Source: Streptomyces xylophagus (GTDB taxonomy: Bacteria > Actinomycetota > Actinomycetes > Streptomycetales > Streptomycetaceae). Taken from it: a stretch of 64,000 nucleotides of DNA. Below, piece by piece: positions 9,566 to 18,223 of the stretch (the first letter of the stretch is position 1; every line of letters begins with the position of its first letter). The translations under genes were made by a program, and so were the position numbers. The notes beneath the pieces were generated by a model. That model saw nothing but the letters and a program-made list of their open reading frames with translations, made no database searches and had not been told where the DNA came from. The stretch is taken from assembly GCF_000716435.1 (NCBI RefSeq), contig NZ_JNWO01000008.1, positions 186,001 through 250,000 on the forward strand, read 5' to 3'.

Positions 9566-11956
9566 GTGAAGAGACCCATATGGGCCGTTGTCGCCGCCAC
9601 GGCGGCGGCCATGGTGCTCACCGTCGTACCGGTGGGCACCGATCCCCTGCTCGGCGTCGGCCGGGCCTCCGCCGCGGAGGACGGCCCGGTCGACCCGCCG
9701 CTGTTCGACGAGACCCAGAGCGGCGGCACCGTCCGCGTCAACGTCGTCACCGACCAGAACACGGACCTGGCCTCCGCGGCCGAAGCAGGGGACGTCCTTG
9801 TCTCCTACGACACCCTGCCGCTGGTCACCCTCCGTGTGGACCAGGCGGGCCTTGAGGAGCTGAACGCCAAGCCGGGCGTGGTCAGTGTCACCGAGGACGT
9901 CCCGGTCGAGGCCACGCTGAACGAGTCGACCGTCAAGATCGGCAGCGACCAGGCCACCGCCGCCGGAAAGACCGGCGCCGGCACCGCTGTCGCGATCCTC
10001 GACACCGGCGTCGCCACCAAGCACCCGTTCCTCGGCAACCGCGTCAAGACCGAGGCGTGCTTCTCCGCCAGCGACGCCGATTACGACGCCACCAGCCTCT
10101 GCCCCGACGGCACGGACGAGCAGCAGGGCACCGGCAGCGCCGACGCCGAGTCGGGCCCGTGCGCGACGCTGGGCGGCGCGTGCTCCCACGGAACCCACGT
10201 CGCCGGCATCGCCGCGGGCAATGGAAGCGGAATCAGCGGCGCACCCGCACGTGGTGTCGCGCCCGGCGCGGACATCATCGCGATCCAGGTGTTCTCCCGG
10301 TTCGCCTCGGACGACTACTGCGGCGCCGGCGCCAGCCCGTGCGTCCTCAGCTTCACCAGCTCCCAGATCAAGGGGCTGGAGAAGGTGTACGCGCTGAAGA
10401 AGGCCGGAGCCAATGTCGTCGCCGCCAACCTGTCGCTCGGCGGCGGACGTTGGACCACCGCGTGCACGGCCGACGCCCGCAAGACGATCATCGACAACCT
10501 GCTCGCCGAGGGCGTCGCCACCGTCGTCGCGGCCGGCAACAACGGCTACACCAACGCGATCAACGCGCCCGGCTGCGTACCGTCCGCCGTCACCGTCGGC
10601 TCCACCACCGACGACGACCAGCTCTCCGCGTTCACCAATCGCGGCCCGCTGCTCGACCTGTTCGCCCCCGGCACCTCCATCGTCTCCTCGGTGCCCGGCA
10701 ACACCTACGCGAGCAAGAACGGCACCTCCATGGCGACCCCGCATGTGGCCGGTGCGCTCGCCGTGCTGAAGCAGACGTATCCCACCGAGGGCATCGACAG
10801 CCTGGTCTCGCTGCTGGCCACCAGCGGCACCCCGATCACCTACACCGGAGCGACCACTCCGCGTATCGACGTCGGCAAGGCCATCACCGCGATCGAGGTG
10901 AAGCCCGAGTCGGACGGCAAGCCCCGCTCCTTCCAGGTCGACAACGACATGGACGTGACCATCCCCGACGCCCCCGGCGCGGCGGCCACTTCGCCCGTGA
11001 CCGTCGCCGGATACCCGGGCAACGCGCCGAAGAACCTCACCGTGTCGGTCAACATCACCCACACCTACCGGGGCGACCTCAAGCTGGAACTCGTCTCGCC
11101 CACCGGCACGGTCCACCTGCTCAAGAGTCCGAGCACCTCCGACGGCACGGACAACATCGTCGCGGAGTTCCCCGTGGACGCCTCCGCCTCGCCCGCCAAC
11201 GGCGAGTGGACCCTGCGGATGACCGACACGGACGACGGGGACACCGGAAAACTGGAGACCTGGTCACTGATCTTCCCGACGCCGTTCGAGAAGACGACAG
11301 CCCAGACCGTCCCCGACACCGGCACCATCACCTCCACGATCGACGTCTCCGACATCGACGGCAACGCCGCGGGCCCGCTCCAGGTGTACGCGAACATCGC
11401 CCATACCAAGATCGGTGACCTGCGACTCGTCCTCCAGAGCCCGGACAGCAAGTCCTACACGCTCAAGCCCTACGGCTCCGAGGCGGGCGGCACCCTCCAG
11501 ACGACCTACGGCGTGGACGCCACCGACGCGGTCGCCAACGGCACCTGGACCCTGAAGGTCACCGACTCGGCCACCGGCTCCACCGGTGAGCTGAAGGGCT
11601 GGTCGATCGGGTTCCCGTCGTACGAGAACCAGACTGTGAAGGCGATACCGGACAAGAACTACACGGAGATCTGGACCAAGGCCGTCGGTCTGTCCGGCGT
11701 CGGCTCGGCCAAGCTCCAGGTGTACGTGCACGTCGAGCACGAGTTCCTGGCCGACCTCAAGATCGACCTGATCGCCCCGGACGGCTCCATGCACCTCCTC
11801 AAGGACAACGGCCTGCCGGGGGAAGCCGGCGTCATCAAGAAGGTCTACACGGTCGACGCCACCGACCTGCCGGTCAACGGCTGGTGGAAGCTCCGCGTCG
11901 ACGACGTGGGAACCGGCGACATCGGCACGGTCAACAACTTCGTCGTCAGGTTCTGA
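9566..11956 (+). CDS. Secreted S8 serine protease with three P domains
   Basis: 796 residues from a GTG with GGAG 8 bases upstream. There is a signal peptide, then a propeptide to about residue 120. The subtilase domain has catalytic Asp146 (AILDTGV), His208 (HGTHVAGIAAG), the oxyanion Asn in AAGNNG and Ser388 (NGTSMATPHVAGA). Three proprotein-convertase P (Homo B) domains follow at about residues 445-570, 575-685 and 690-796, each ending in a GxW(T/K)L(R/K)V-type strand and a WSL/F signature. P domains usually stabilise or target the protease. Three in tandem is more than the usual one. Acts outside the cell; substrate unknown. Confidence 0.93.
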   Translation: MKRPIWAVVAATAAAMVLTVVPVGTDPLLGVGRASAAEDGPVDPPLFDETQSGGTVRVNVVTDQNTDLASAAEAGDVLVSYDTLPLVTLRVDQAGLEELNAKPGVVSVTEDVPVEATLNESTVKIGSDQATAAGKTGAGTAVAILDTGVATKHPFLGNRVKTEACFSASDADYDATSLCPDGTDEQQGTGSADAESGPCATLGGACSHGTHVAGIAAGNGSGISGAPARGVAPGADIIAIQVFSRFASDDYCGAGASPCVLSFTSSQIKGLEKVYALKKAGANVVAANLSLGGGRWTTACTADARKTIIDNLLAEGVATVVAAGNNGYTNAINAPGCVPSAVTVGSTTDDDQLSAFTNRGPLLDLFAPGTSIVSSVPGNTYASKNGTSMATPHVAGALAVLKQTYPTEGIDSLVSLLATSGTPITYTGATTPRIDVGKAITAIEVKPESDGKPRSFQVDNDMDVTIPDAPGAAATSPVTVAGYPGNAPKNLTVSVNITHTYRGDLKLELVSPTGTVHLLKSPSTSDGTDNIVAEFPVDASASPANGEWTLRMTDTDDGDTGKLETWSLIFPTPFEKTTAQTVPDTGTITSTIDVSDIDGNAAGPLQVYANIAHTKIGDLRLVLQSPDSKSYTLKPYGSEAGGTLQTTYGVDATDAVANGTWTLKVTDSATGSTGELKGWSIGFPSYENQTVKAIPDKNYTEIWTKAVGLSGVGSAKLQVYVHVEHEFLADLKIDLIAPDGSMHLLKDNGLPGEAGVIKKVYTVDATDLPVNGWWKLRVDDVGTGDIGTVNNFVVRF

Positions 11957-11979
11957 CCCCCGACCGACGGCGAACCGGC

Positions 11980-12010
11980 GCGCCCCCGCACCTGCCTGGT
12001 GCGGGGGCGC
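11980..12010. terminator. Hairpin terminator between convergent genes
   Basis: A perfect 12-bp stem, GCGCCCCCGCAC and its complement, with a 7-base loop lies between the converging protease (+) and CdsA-like (-) genes. It can serve both strands. Confidence 0.7.
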
Positions 12011-12038
12011 ACCTCGGTGTCAGTGCTTCCCCACCGTG

Positions 12039-12842
12039 TCAGCGCAGGACGAGCAGCACCGCCAGCGCCATGAGCAGCGAGTCGATCCGGTCCAGCAGGC
12101 CGCCGGAGCCGGCCAGCCAGTGGCCGGAGTCCTTCGCCTGTGCGCCTCTTTTGACCATGGACTCGAGAAGATCGCCGGCCGGACCACCCACCGCCACCGC
12201 GACCGCCATCGGCCAGCTCAGCGCGGACAGTACGGCGAGTGCGCCGAGGCCGGCCGCTGCCCCGGCGAGAGTGCCGCTCCACCGTTTGGCCGGTGACAGG
12301 GGCGACAGCCGCGGCCCGCCCAGCGCCGGACCGGCGAAGGACGCCACGATGTCGGCGATCGAGACCGCCACGAAGAGGGCGAGGGCGCTCGCACCGAGCG
12401 GCACCAGCGCGGCCGTCACGCCCAGCCAGACGAGCCCGAGCAGGCCGGCGCCCAGTCGGCGCAGGCCGTGGTCGGCGTCACCGGCCAGGAGCGGTACCGC
12501 GGCCAGCGCGAGAGCCCCGACGGCAGCCACCCGGAACACCTCTCCGGGGGCCAACCAGGTGGTCAGGTCCACGCCCACCACCGCCGCGGCCAGCACCACC
12601 CGGTCCGGCCGGCCCAGCCGCATCAGCCCGGCGTACTCCATGACGGCGATCACCCCGGCCGCGATGGCGACAGCCGCGGCGCCCGGGCGGCCCCACCAGA
12701 ACGCGGCCGTGACCAGCGGCACTCCGACCGCCCAGGCGCACCACCGGATCAGCAACTCACGGCGCCGGGACGCCGCCACCGCGATGCCGCCCAGCACCAG
12801 CGCCCCGCCGAGGAAGGGCGCCAGTGAGGCGACAGTGATCAC
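12039..12842 (-). CDS. CdsA-like integral membrane CTP transferase
   Basis: 267 residues with about seven membrane segments. The C-terminal part carries the CDP-diglyceride synthase signature in altered form: SPAKRWSGTLAG, then GDLLESMVKRGAQAKDS and SGGLLDRIDSLL. The usual PGHGG is AGSGG here. The family moves CMP from CTP to phosphatidate or a related lipid phosphate. The start overlaps the stop of the upstream acyltransferase-aminotransferase gene by 4 bases (ATGA), so the two are translationally coupled. The coupling and changed motif suggest a dedicated substrate rather than bulk phospholipid synthesis; this is inference. Confidence 0.8.
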   Translation of the reverse strand: MITVASLAPFLGGALVLGGIAVAASRRRELLIRWCAWAVGVPLVTAAFWWGRPGAAAVAIAAGVIAVMEYAGLMRLGRPDRVVLAAAVVGVDLTTWLAPGEVFRVAAVGALALAAVPLLAGDADHGLRRLGAGLLGLVWLGVTAALVPLGASALALFVAVSIADIVASFAGPALGGPRLSPLSPAKRWSGTLAGAAAGLGALAVLSALSWPMAVAVAVGGPAGDLLESMVKRGAQAKDSGHWLAGSGGLLDRIDSLLMALAVLLVLR

Positions 12843-14617
12843 AGAGCGGATCCGGTGGCGAGAACGGGCCGTGGCGTCGGGACGAGCGAGGCCGGACCCG
12901 GGCGCAGCACGTCCAGGGAGGCACGGAAGGCAGCCACGATGCGCGCGTTCTCGGCCGTGTCCTTGACCGCGATACGCACGCCGCGCCCCTCGTACAGCGC
13001 GGACAGCGGCGACAGATCACGCAGATACACGTCGTGACGGCGGCACTCGGTCACCACTTGCGCGGCGCTCGGCCCGTCCGTCGGCAGGATCACGGTGAGG
13101 AAGTTCGCCACGGATTCCTCGACGATCGTGTTCTCGTCCAACTCGGTGAGATCGTCTGCCAGTTGGCGACGCAGTGCGTGGGTGCGGAGCCACCGGTCGC
13201 TGTAGTACGCCGGGTCGCGCAGGGCGGCCACCGCGGCCAGCTGCGCCGGGAGACTGACCGGCCAGGGCGGCGTCCAACGGCGCAGCCGCGCCGCGGTGGC
13301 CGGTTCGGCCACCAGGTACGCGGCCCGCATGCCGGACAGCGCGTACATCTTGGACAGTGAGCTGCACACCACCACCCGTGGGTCCGTCGCGGCGAGGTCG
13401 GTGAGGGACTCGGCCAGGCCTACGTAGCCCAGGTACGCCTCGTCGATCCACCAGCGGGTGCGGGCCGGCGCGGCGGCGATCAGCGAACGCAGCTCCGCGG
13501 CCGGCGCGTGGCGTCCGGTCGGGTTGTTCGGGTTGACCACCACCACAAGGTCGTAGCCGCCGGACCCGACGGCGGCGGACAGCCGGTCCTGGTCGATCCG
13601 CCAGCCGTCCTCGCGGCGCAGCCGGAACCGGTCCACCCGGCAGCCGATCACCTTCTCCGTGACGTGGGCGTACTCGCCGTAGCCCGGATCCATCAGCAGC
13701 ACTCTGCTCTCCGGGGTCAGCCACTGGCCGAACGCCCTGAAGATCAGGTCGGACGAACCGGCGCCGACCACAAGCGACTCCGCCGGTATCGCCCGGGCCG
13801 CGGCGATTTCCGCCACCAGACCCTCGGCGCCGGTCGGCGGAGAGGTCCGGGCGGCCCACGCCGGGTCCTCCGCGAGCGCGGCCCGCACCCCGGGAGCCGG
13901 CGAGAACCACGCATCCAACACATCGGCCGCGACAATCTGATGGCGCCTGTGGAGAGTACGGAAGTCGGTGCCGACGGCGGTGAACGAGACGCCGCCGTGT
14001 TCACAGCCGTCCGGTCGGGGTGCGAACGCCACGTCCAACTGCCAGTCCACCGCTGACCGCAGGCGCTCCAGCGTGGTGCGGTACCGCTCCATCGCGAGCT
14101 TCGTCAGCTCGGCCACGTCTCCGGTCAGTACCTCGAACGTCACCGCACCGCTGTGGACGGTGCGGCCGACCGGACGCAGGCCGGCGGCCCGGTACATGTC
14201 GAGCAGTTCGGTACGCCCCATCGCCACCACCCGGCGACCGCCCCTGGCGGCGATCCAGCGCAGCGCCGCGTACATCAGCAGCAGTGCCGCCGCGGTGGTC
14301 CGCCAGCTCGGGTCGACGGTGAGGATGCGTACCTCGAACAGGTCGTCGTCGGCCAGCAGCGGCAGCTCGTCGCGGGTCAGGTACTTCTCCAGTCCGTACC
14401 GTCCCAACCACGGCGGAGTCAGGCTGACAAAGCCGATACGAGCCGTGCCTCGCGCGGCGACCAGGTAGACGTTGTCACCGTCCAGCCCGTCACGGAGCCG
14501 CCCGGACGGATCAGGCGCATGCTGGCCCAACTCCTGCGCGTACACCCTGTGGCGCAGCTCGTGGATCCACTCGAGATCCTCCGGGGTGGCAGTGCGCAGC
14601 TGCAGGTCGCAAACCAT
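12839..14617 (-). CDS. GNAT/acyltransferase-PLP aminotransferase fusion
   Basis: 592 residues. Residues 1-190 form a GNAT-like acyltransferase resembling N-acyl amino acid synthases (HELRHRVYAQELG near the start, EVRILTVDPSWRTT, a C-terminal beta strand). Residues 215-592 are a fold-type I aminotransferase of the histidinol-phosphate aminotransferase group: NPNNPTG, WWIDEAYLGY, PLP lysine in SSLSKMYALSG, and VRIAVK near the end. The ATG at 14617 is chosen because AAAGAGGTG lies 4-6 bases upstream; an ATG at 14650 is possible. The gene is coupled to the CdsA-like gene. A role making an N-acylated or amino-containing lipid head group or signal is plausible but unproven. Confidence 0.82.
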   Translation of the reverse strand: MVCDLQLRTATPEDLEWIHELRHRVYAQELGQHAPDPSGRLRDGLDGDNVYLVAARGTARIGFVSLTPPWLGRYGLEKYLTRDELPLLADDDLFEVRILTVDPSWRTTAAALLLMYAALRWIAARGGRRVVAMGRTELLDMYRAAGLRPVGRTVHSGAVTFEVLTGDVAELTKLAMERYRTTLERLRSAVDWQLDVAFAPRPDGCEHGGVSFTAVGTDFRTLHRRHQIVAADVLDAWFSPAPGVRAALAEDPAWAARTSPPTGAEGLVAEIAAARAIPAESLVVGAGSSDLIFRAFGQWLTPESRVLLMDPGYGEYAHVTEKVIGCRVDRFRLRREDGWRIDQDRLSAAVGSGGYDLVVVVNPNNPTGRHAPAAELRSLIAAAPARTRWWIDEAYLGYVGLAESLTDLAATDPRVVVCSSLSKMYALSGMRAAYLVAEPATAARLRRWTPPWPVSLPAQLAAVAALRDPAYYSDRWLRTHALRRQLADDLTELDENTIVEESVANFLTVILPTDGPSAAQVVTECRRHDVYLRDLSPLSALYEGRGVRIAVKDTAENARIVAAFRASLDVLRPGPASLVPTPRPVLATGSAL

Positions 14618-14694
14618 GAACACCTCTTTAGATGAAGAAGGTTGAATCATGGGAAACATATGTCGGCAGCGCCAGTGCCGGGTGACGCAGTCAG

Positions 14695-14714
14695 CCTGAG
14701 TACGCGTACTCAGG
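14695..14714. promoter_or_regulatory. Perfect 20-bp palindrome upstream of the fusion gene
   Basis: CCTGAGTACGCGTACTCAGG is a perfect inverted repeat with no loop. It overlaps the stop of the DUF4037 gene and sits 78-97 bases upstream of the fusion gene start. The lack of a loop favours a dimeric-regulator operator over a terminator. Confidence 0.5.
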
Positions 14715-15720
14715 TGCGCTCGTTCCTCGTGTGCTCCGTGCTCCGGGCGAGCAGGGCCTCGGTGAAGCGTTCGGCGTGCAGGACGCGGAAGGGTCTGGAG
14801 TGGTACGGGCGGGTGGACGGGTCGACCCGGTCGGTCAGGTTGAGTTGGTTGTGGATGCCGGCGACCGCCTCGTAGGCGTACGCGAGGTGTTTCTCGCGGG
14901 TGTGCCAGTCCGTGGCCGCCAGGGCGGCCGTGAGGACCGGGGTGAGGCGGTGGCCGGCGGTGGTGCGGGCGAAGGCGCTGCCCAGCCATTTGTCGTACGG
15001 GGGGTAGTGGCGGTCCATGAGGAGGCAGAGGCGCATCAGGTGCCGAGCCAGGTGGGCCGCGTTCACGGCGGAGCCCAACTCGTCGCCGACCTCGCCGCAG
15101 CGGCCCACGAAGGCTTCCCGCTCGGAGATCCGCTGCCACTGGCGGGCCAGGACGTGGAGCCAGATGTCGCGGGGATACCAGCGGAGGGCGTGGCGCAGGG
15201 GGCCGAGTTCATGCAGGCCGTCGTGGAAGACCGCGCCTGCCGTGACCTCCGCGAGGAGTTGCGTGGGGGTGGTCAGCCAGTCGGCGGTGGTGATGTCGTG
15301 GGTGGGGTCGAAGCCGAGGGTCGCCGTGAACCAGGCTGTGGTGTGGGTGACTTCGACCCGGTGGTGGACGGGCCCGGCCGTGCCGCGCATGACGCGGATG
15401 TCTCCGTCGCCCGTCGGGGCGAAGTTCGTCGGGTAGCCGTGGAAGGTCTTCGGGAGGTGTTCGGCGAGGTGGTGTCTGATGCGGCCCGCGTGCCGGGGGA
15501 CGTCCCTGGGGCGGAGGAAGAGCTGGAGCCGCGGGCCCCATTCGTGGTCCGTCGAGCGGGGGGTGTCGTAGCCGAGGACCTCGGAACCGCCGCCGATGCG
15601 GGCGGCGGAGTGCGGGATGTCGGGGGCGGTCTCTTCGAGGAGAGGGCGGACGGCTTCTGTGTAGAAACGGCGGCAGAGTTCGAGGCCCGGTAAGAAAGGC
15701 GAGGTGTTCGTGAAACTCAT
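14710..15720 (-). CDS. DUF4037 protein, nucleotidyltransferase-like
   Basis: 336 residues from the ATG at 15720 (MSFTNTSPFLPG). Near residues 28-55 it has IGGGSEVLGYDTPRSTDHEW, a GGS...D-x-E arrangement like the minimal nucleotidyltransferase active site. The DUF4037 helical part follows, including RWYPRDIWLHVLARQW and a C-terminal LNLTDRVDPSTRPYHSRPF. The substrate is unknown; some relatives resemble aminoglycoside-modifying nucleotidyltransferases. It is the first gene of a minus-strand run leading into the fusion gene, but the palindrome between them may separate the transcripts. Confidence 0.72.
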   Translation of the reverse strand: MSFTNTSPFLPGLELCRRFYTEAVRPLLEETAPDIPHSAARIGGGSEVLGYDTPRSTDHEWGPRLQLFLRPRDVPRHAGRIRHHLAEHLPKTFHGYPTNFAPTGDGDIRVMRGTAGPVHHRVEVTHTTAWFTATLGFDPTHDITTADWLTTPTQLLAEVTAGAVFHDGLHELGPLRHALRWYPRDIWLHVLARQWQRISEREAFVGRCGEVGDELGSAVNAAHLARHLMRLCLLMDRHYPPYDKWLGSAFARTTAGHRLTPVLTAALAATDWHTREKHLAYAYEAVAGIHNQLNLTDRVDPSTRPYHSRPFRVLHAERFTEALLARSTEHTRNERT

Positions 15721-15782
15721 GCCGGGACCCTGCCCGTTCCGGGCTTGATCGTGCGTGCGAATTCCCGCCGCTGCCTCTCGGC

Positions 15783-16364
15783 CCGGCGCCCGGATATCTC
15801 CCAACTCCCTGGCAGGGCCCCGCCCGTGGGCTCAGCGCCCTGGCGTTCCGCTTCCCAGCTTGTTCACCGTCCCGGCGTGCGGGTGTCCCCAACTCCCCGG
15901 CAGGGTACTGCCCGTGGGCTCACCGCCCCGGCGTCCCGCCTCCCAACTTGCTCACCGTCCTGGTGTCTCGCTTCCCGGCTCGTTCACCGCCCCGGCGTCC
16001 GGGTGTCTCCCAACTCCCCGGCAGGGCGCCGCCCGTGGGCTCAGCGCCCCGGCGCTCCGCCTCTCAACTCGCTCACCGCCCCAGCGTCCCGCCCCCCAAC
16101 TCGCTCAACACCCCGGCGTCCCGCCCTCCGTCTCGCTCACCGTCCCGGCGTGCGGGTGTCCCCAACTCCCCAGCAGGGCACCGCCCGTGGGCTCAGCGCC
16201 CCGGCGCTCCGCCTCTCAACTCGCTCACCGCCCTGGTGTCCCGCCCCCCGGACTCGCTCAACCCCCCGGCGTCCCGCCCCCCCCCCGACTCGTTCACGGC
16301 CCGGGCGCTCCGCCCCCGTCTCGTTCACCGCCCCGGCACCCCACCCCCCAACTCGCTCAACGCC
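15783..16364. repeat. Two-unit minisatellite (32-bp and 56-bp units)
   Basis: About 580 bases of tandem repeat with no gene of its own. A 32-bp unit (GTCCCGCCTCCCAACTCGCT plus CACCGCCCCGGC) occurs about ten times with variation. It is interrupted by a 56-57-bp unit containing AACTCCCCGGCAGGG and GCCCGTGGGCTCA, with copies near 15783, 15877, 15997 and 16150. The right-hand end runs into the 3' end of the GNAT gene, whose last codons and TGA match the 32-bp unit. Confidence 0.85.
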
Positions 16365-16813
16365 CCGTCCGTCAGCCGGTACACCGTCCACTCGTCCTGG
16401 GGCCGCGCGCCCAGCGCCTCGTAGAAGTCGATCGCGGGGCGGTTCCAGTTGAGGACGGACCACTCGAGGCGTTCGTAGCCGCGGGTGACGCAGATGCGGG
16501 CCAGTTCGGTGAGGAGGGCCTTGCCGTGGCCGGCGCCGCGGGCGGTGGGGCGGACGTACAGGTCCTCCAGGTAGATGCCGTGGACTCCGCGCCAGGTCGA
16601 GAAGTTGAGGAACCAGAGGGCGAAGCCGACCGGTTCGCCGGTGGTGTCGTCGGTCGCGATGTGGGCGTGGGCGCCGGGGTGTTGGCCGAAGAGGGCCTCG
16701 TGGAGTTGTTCCGGGGTCGCCTTCGCCTCCTGGGGTTCCTTTTCGTAGGCGGCGAGTTCGCGGATCAGGGCGTGGATGACGGGGATGTCGGTGGGGTTCG
16801 CGGTGCGGATCAT
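16325..16813 (-). CDS. GNAT N-acetyltransferase, diamine/spermidine-type
   Basis: 162 residues. MIRTANPTDIPVIHALIREL opens the fold, LYVRPTARGAGHGKALL is the acetyl-CoA binding motif A (usual R/QxxGxG/A), and LEWSVLNWNRPAIDFYEALG is the typical SSAT-like motif B. It should acetylate a small amine, possibly a polyamine or thialysine. The ATG overlaps the stop of the upstream MFS gene by 4 bases, so the pair is coupled: export plus acetylation suggests detoxification. The last residues (ALSELGGGVPGR) are encoded by a copy of the neighbouring minisatellite unit. Confidence 0.85.
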   Translation of the reverse strand: MIRTANPTDIPVIHALIRELAAYEKEPQEAKATPEQLHEALFGQHPGAHAHIATDDTTGEPVGFALWFLNFSTWRGVHGIYLEDLYVRPTARGAGHGKALLTELARICVTRGYERLEWSVLNWNRPAIDFYEALGARPQDEWTVYRLTDGALSELGGGVPGR

Positions 16814-18066
16814 GCCGAGAGGGTAGTGGGGCTCGGGTTCTTGCCCGGTTCGTCCCGCCCTCCGTCCTTGCCGCGAGGGAGCAGGAGGGGGGAGGCCAGG
16901 AGGAGGACCCCGGCCAGGGCGATCGCCGTGCGCGGGCTCGTCGCCGCCGCCAGTACGCCCCACGTGGCCGTCAGTGCCGCGATCGCCGCGCTGGTGCTGA
17001 TCGACCAGGCGGTCAGGGTGCGGGCGACCCGGTCGGAGGCGGTCTGCTCCAGCCGGCTTGTGGCCAGCAGGGGGTTGAAGACGCCGATGCAGGTCACCAG
17101 GCCGAGTTGGACGGCGGTGACGAGGAGCATCCCGGGGACTCCGGGGCGGACGAACGCCAGGCCGAGCGGCCAGCACGCCCGCAGTACCCCGGAGACCAGC
17201 ATCACCCTGCGCCGGCCGAACCTGGCCGCGAGCGGACGCGCGAGGCGTGAGCCGACGAAGCCGCCGACGCCGGATGAGGCCGCGAGCGCGAGGGCGTACT
17301 GCCAGGGCGCGAATCCGAGGCGGCCCAGCATGAGCACGGCGAGCAACGGCTCGGCGGCCATGATCAGGCCGTTGACCACCATCGCGTTGAGGAGCAGCGG
17401 GCGCAGGGTGGGGTGGGCGAGGAGGTAGCGCCAGCCGTCGAGCAGCTCGCCCGCGCGCAGCCGTGGCGCACCGCTCCGCTCGGGGCGTGGTTCCGTCCCG
17501 CCGATCGCACGGATGCCCAGCGCCGAGAGCAGGTAGCTGACCGCGTCGGCCACCACCGTCGTCACCGGGCCGAACAGTCCGATCGCGGCCCCGCCGAGCG
17601 GCGGTCCGAGCATGGTCGAGGTCCAAGTCGTGGACTCGAAGCGGGCGTTCGCGACGAGCAGGTCATCCGGCGGCACGAGCGCCTTCAGGTACGAGCCGCT
17701 CGCCGCGTTGAAGGCGATGTTCGCCGCGGCGACGACGACGGAGACCACGAGGAGCTGGGCGAAGGTGAGCAGCCCGAACGCGAACGCGACGGGGACGGTC
17801 AGCAGCGCCGCGAACCGGGTCACGTCCATCGCGATCATCACCGGCCGCTTGCGCCGGAACTCCACCCACGGGCCGAGTGGGACCGCGACCAGGGCTCCCA
17901 CCGCCCGCCCCGAGGTGGCCAGCACCGCCACCTGGGTCGGCCCGGAGTGCAGTACGAGGATCGCCAGGAAGGGGAACGCGCCGAACCCGAGCCCGGTGCC
18001 GTACGAACTGACCGCGTACGCCGCCCACAACCACCCGAACCGACGCCCGAGCGCCCGCCTGCCCAC
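16810..18066 (-). CDS. MFS transporter
   Basis: 418 residues with about twelve membrane segments and MFS features such as VEFRRKRPVMIAMD in the loop after segment 2. It resembles the MFS_3/enterobactin-exporter-like group. The GTG at 18066 (VGRRALGRRFGW) is the likely start, with GAGGGAG a few bases upstream; there is no good ATG. It is divergent from a LysR-family gene 157 bases away, which probably controls it, and coupled to the GNAT gene downstream. Substrate is unknown. Confidence 0.82.
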   Translation of the reverse strand: MGRRALGRRFGWLWAAYAVSSYGTGLGFGAFPFLAILVLHSGPTQVAVLATSGRAVGALVAVPLGPWVEFRRKRPVMIAMDVTRFAALLTVPVAFAFGLLTFAQLLVVSVVVAAANIAFNAASGSYLKALVPPDDLLVANARFESTTWTSTMLGPPLGGAAIGLFGPVTTVVADAVSYLLSALGIRAIGGTEPRPERSGAPRLRAGELLDGWRYLLAHPTLRPLLLNAMVVNGLIMAAEPLLAVLMLGRLGFAPWQYALALAASSGVGGFVGSRLARPLAARFGRRRVMLVSGVLRACWPLGLAFVRPGVPGMLLVTAVQLGLVTCIGVFNPLLATSRLEQTASDRVARTLTAWSISTSAAIAALTATWGVLAAATSPRTAIALAGVLLLASPLLLPRGKDGGRDEPGKNPSPTTLSA

Positions 18067-18223
18067 CCGTACTCCCTCGGTCGCACCACCCCGCGTTGAC
18101 CTCAGGGATCCAACCGAGAGGCACCCCCGCCGGTCAAACAACCGACCCGCCACGCAGTCACAACCAAGAGTTGTATCAGCTGGTGAACGGCGGTTGTCAG
18201 TGGCCGCCAGTATCGTCACCGGC

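Noticed and set aside
14618..15139. N-terminal extension of the aminotransferase fusion to 15139
   Set aside because: The extra residues are Arg/Pro/His-rich and overlap the DUF4037 gene on the same strand; a good ribosome site precedes 14617.
15783..16364. Possible CRISPR array
   Set aside because: Repeats abut or vary with no unique spacers of constant length, two unit sizes alternate, and no cas genes are present.
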